Assembly (NCBI RefSeq): GCF_900143095.1
Contig: NZ_FRDA01000002.1
Span: 496,001 to 560,000, forward strand
Origin: Pseudomonas asturiensis
Lineage (GTDB): Bacteria; Pseudomonadota; Gammaproteobacteria; Pseudomonadales; Pseudomonadaceae
DNA: 64,000 bases
Reading direction: 5' to 3'
Positions 63,144 to 64,000 of this stretch are shown in pieces. The notes beneath the pieces are model-generated. The model was not told the DNA's origin. It did no database searches and worked only from the letters and a program-made list of their open reading frames with translations. How positions within the stretch are numbered: position 1 is the first letter of the stretch; each line of letters begins with the position of its first letter. Both the position numbers and the translations under genes were made by a program.

Positions 63144-64000
63144 ATGATTCTGCCTTGGCTAATCCTGATCCCCTTCATCGGTGGCCTGCTGTGCTGGCTG
63201 GGTGAGCGCTTCGGCCCTACCCTGCCGCGCTGGATCGCGCTGCTGACCATGTCCCTCGAACTGGCCCTGGGCCTCTGGCTCTGGGCGACCGGCAACTTTG
63301 GCTACGCGCCGGTGCCGGGTGCCGATCCGACCTGGACCCTGGAATTTCACCATCCGTGGATCACCCGCTTCGGCATCGACGTGCACCTGGCCCTTGACGG
63401 CCTGTCGTTGCTGATGATTCTGCTGACCGGCCTGCTGGGCGTGCTGTCGGTGCTGTGCTCGTGGAAGGAAATTCAGCGCAAGGTGGGCTTCTTCCACCTC
63501 AACCTGATGTGGATCCTGGGCGGTGTGGTTGGCGTTTTCCTCGCCATCGACCTGTTCATGTTCTTCTTCTTCTGGGAAATGATGCTGGTACCGATGTACT
63601 TCCTCATCGCGCTCTGGGGTCACAGTTCAGCAGACGGCAAGAAGACACGTATCTACGCAGCCACCAAGTTCTTCATCTTCACTCAGGCCAGCGGCCTGAT
63701 CATGCTGGTGGCGATTCTGGGTCTGGTGCTGGTGCACTTTAATCAGACAGGTGTCATCACCTTTGCCTACGCCGACCTGCTTAAAACCAAGCTGGCGCCG
63801 GGCACCGAGTACATCCTGATGCTGGGCTTCTTCATCGCTTTTGCGGTGAAGCTGCCGGTCGTACCGTTTCACTCCTGGCTGCCGGACGCCCACGCCCAGG
63901 CACCTACAGCAGGCTCCGTCGATCTGGCGGGTATCCTGCTGAAGACTGCGGCCTACGGCCTGCTGCGTTTCGCCCTGCCGCTGTTCCCGAATGCATCGGC
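63144..64000 (+). CDS. nuoM: NADH dehydrogenase I subunit M, 5' part only
   Basis: The first 285 residues or so of about 510; the gene runs off the right edge. MILPWLILIPFIGGLLCWLG starts it. MFFFFWEMMLVPMYFLIALW has the conserved Glu of the antiporter-like subunits, and AFAVKLPVVPFHSWLPDAHA with PTAGSVDLAGILLKTAAYG are the pump motifs. AAGGA lies 12 bases upstream of ATG 63144. Confidence 0.96.
   Translation, partial: MILPWLILIPFIGGLLCWLGERFGPTLPRWIALLTMSLELALGLWLWATGNFGYAPVPGADPTWTLEFHHPWITRFGIDVHLALDGLSLLMILLTGLLGVLSVLCSWKEIQRKVGFFHLNLMWILGGVVGVFLAIDLFMFFFFWEMMLVPMYFLIALWGHSSADGKKTRIYAATKFFIFTQASGLIMLVAILGLVLVHFNQTGVITFAYADLLKTKLAPGTEYILMLGFFIAFAVKLPVVPFHSWLPDAHAQAPTAGSVDLAGILLKTAAYGLLRFALPLFPNAS

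Overview
The window is chromosomal DNA from a Pseudomonas of the P. syringae type. This is inferred from gene content and order: a serralysin/Inh pair, the fused NuoCD of complex I, a monomeric NADP-isocitrate dehydrogenase, an arginyltransferase of the bacterial Bpt type, and the series tusDCBE, cysG-serS-crcB-rarA-lolA-ftsK, aat-bpt-infA, clpAS-cspD, mnmA-hflD-purB, aceA, nuo. G+C is clearly high by eye (not computed). Most of it is core genome in ordinary operons.

Layout. 1-2393 (minus): type II secretion genes gspE and the start of gspF, plus a small secreted protein. 2874-5615 (plus): a secreted GH3 glycosidase with a PA14 insertion, behind a long leader with a terminator-like hairpin. 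5658-9104: a TetR regulator, an MFS permease and a GNAT acetyltransferase on the minus strand, facing a LysR regulator on the plus strand. 9379-12614 (plus): a 2-oxoglutarate-semialdehyde-type dehydrogenase and an N-methyltryptophan-oxidase-like flavoenzyme. 12621-15624 (minus): protease inhibitor Inh, alkaline metalloprotease AprA, and a Bax-inhibitor-1 membrane protein.

15747-22624 is the accessory region and the most interesting part. A tRNA-Ser(UGA) with a strong promoter and terminator is followed by a tightly overlapping three-gene cassette: a TerB_N/TerB/TerB_C protein, a BrxD-like P-loop ATPase, and an Lhr/BrxHI-like superfamily 2 helicase. An unrecognised 193-residue protein follows. 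From memory, in P. aeruginosa the Bax-inhibitor gene, tRNA-Ser and tus genes are neighbours, so the cassette looks like an insertion at a tRNA hotspot. ATPase and helicase resemble two BREX subunits, but no BREX methylase, PglZ or BrxC is present. I propose it as a candidate DNA-processing or phage-defence system with a Ter-type partner.

22743-38809 is core: the sulfur relay for tRNA 2-thiouridine (tusDCBE; mnmA lies at 43070), ybiB, a glutathionyl-hydroquinone reductase, siroheme synthase, SerS, CrcB, RarA, LolA, FtsK, and then all the N-degron components (Aat, Bpt, ClpS, ClpA) around infA. 39034-50747 holds cspD, a doubtful and possibly frameshifted small ORF, idh, nudJ-like, mnmA, hflD, purB, the L16 arginine hydroxylase, a GNAT protein, a secretin-domain protein and aceA. 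The isocitrate branch point (idh versus aceA) is thus within 10 kb. 51199-64000 is the nuoA-M operon for NADH dehydrogenase I, cut by the window edge inside nuoM.

Regulatory signals seen by eye include a consensus promoter for the tRNA, a TGTAGTG/CACTACA inverted repeat ahead of aceA, a Fur-box-like palindrome between aceA and nuoA, an extended -10 and hairpin in the idh leader, a 12-bp palindrome between the GNAT and lysR genes, and many rho-independent-type hairpins.
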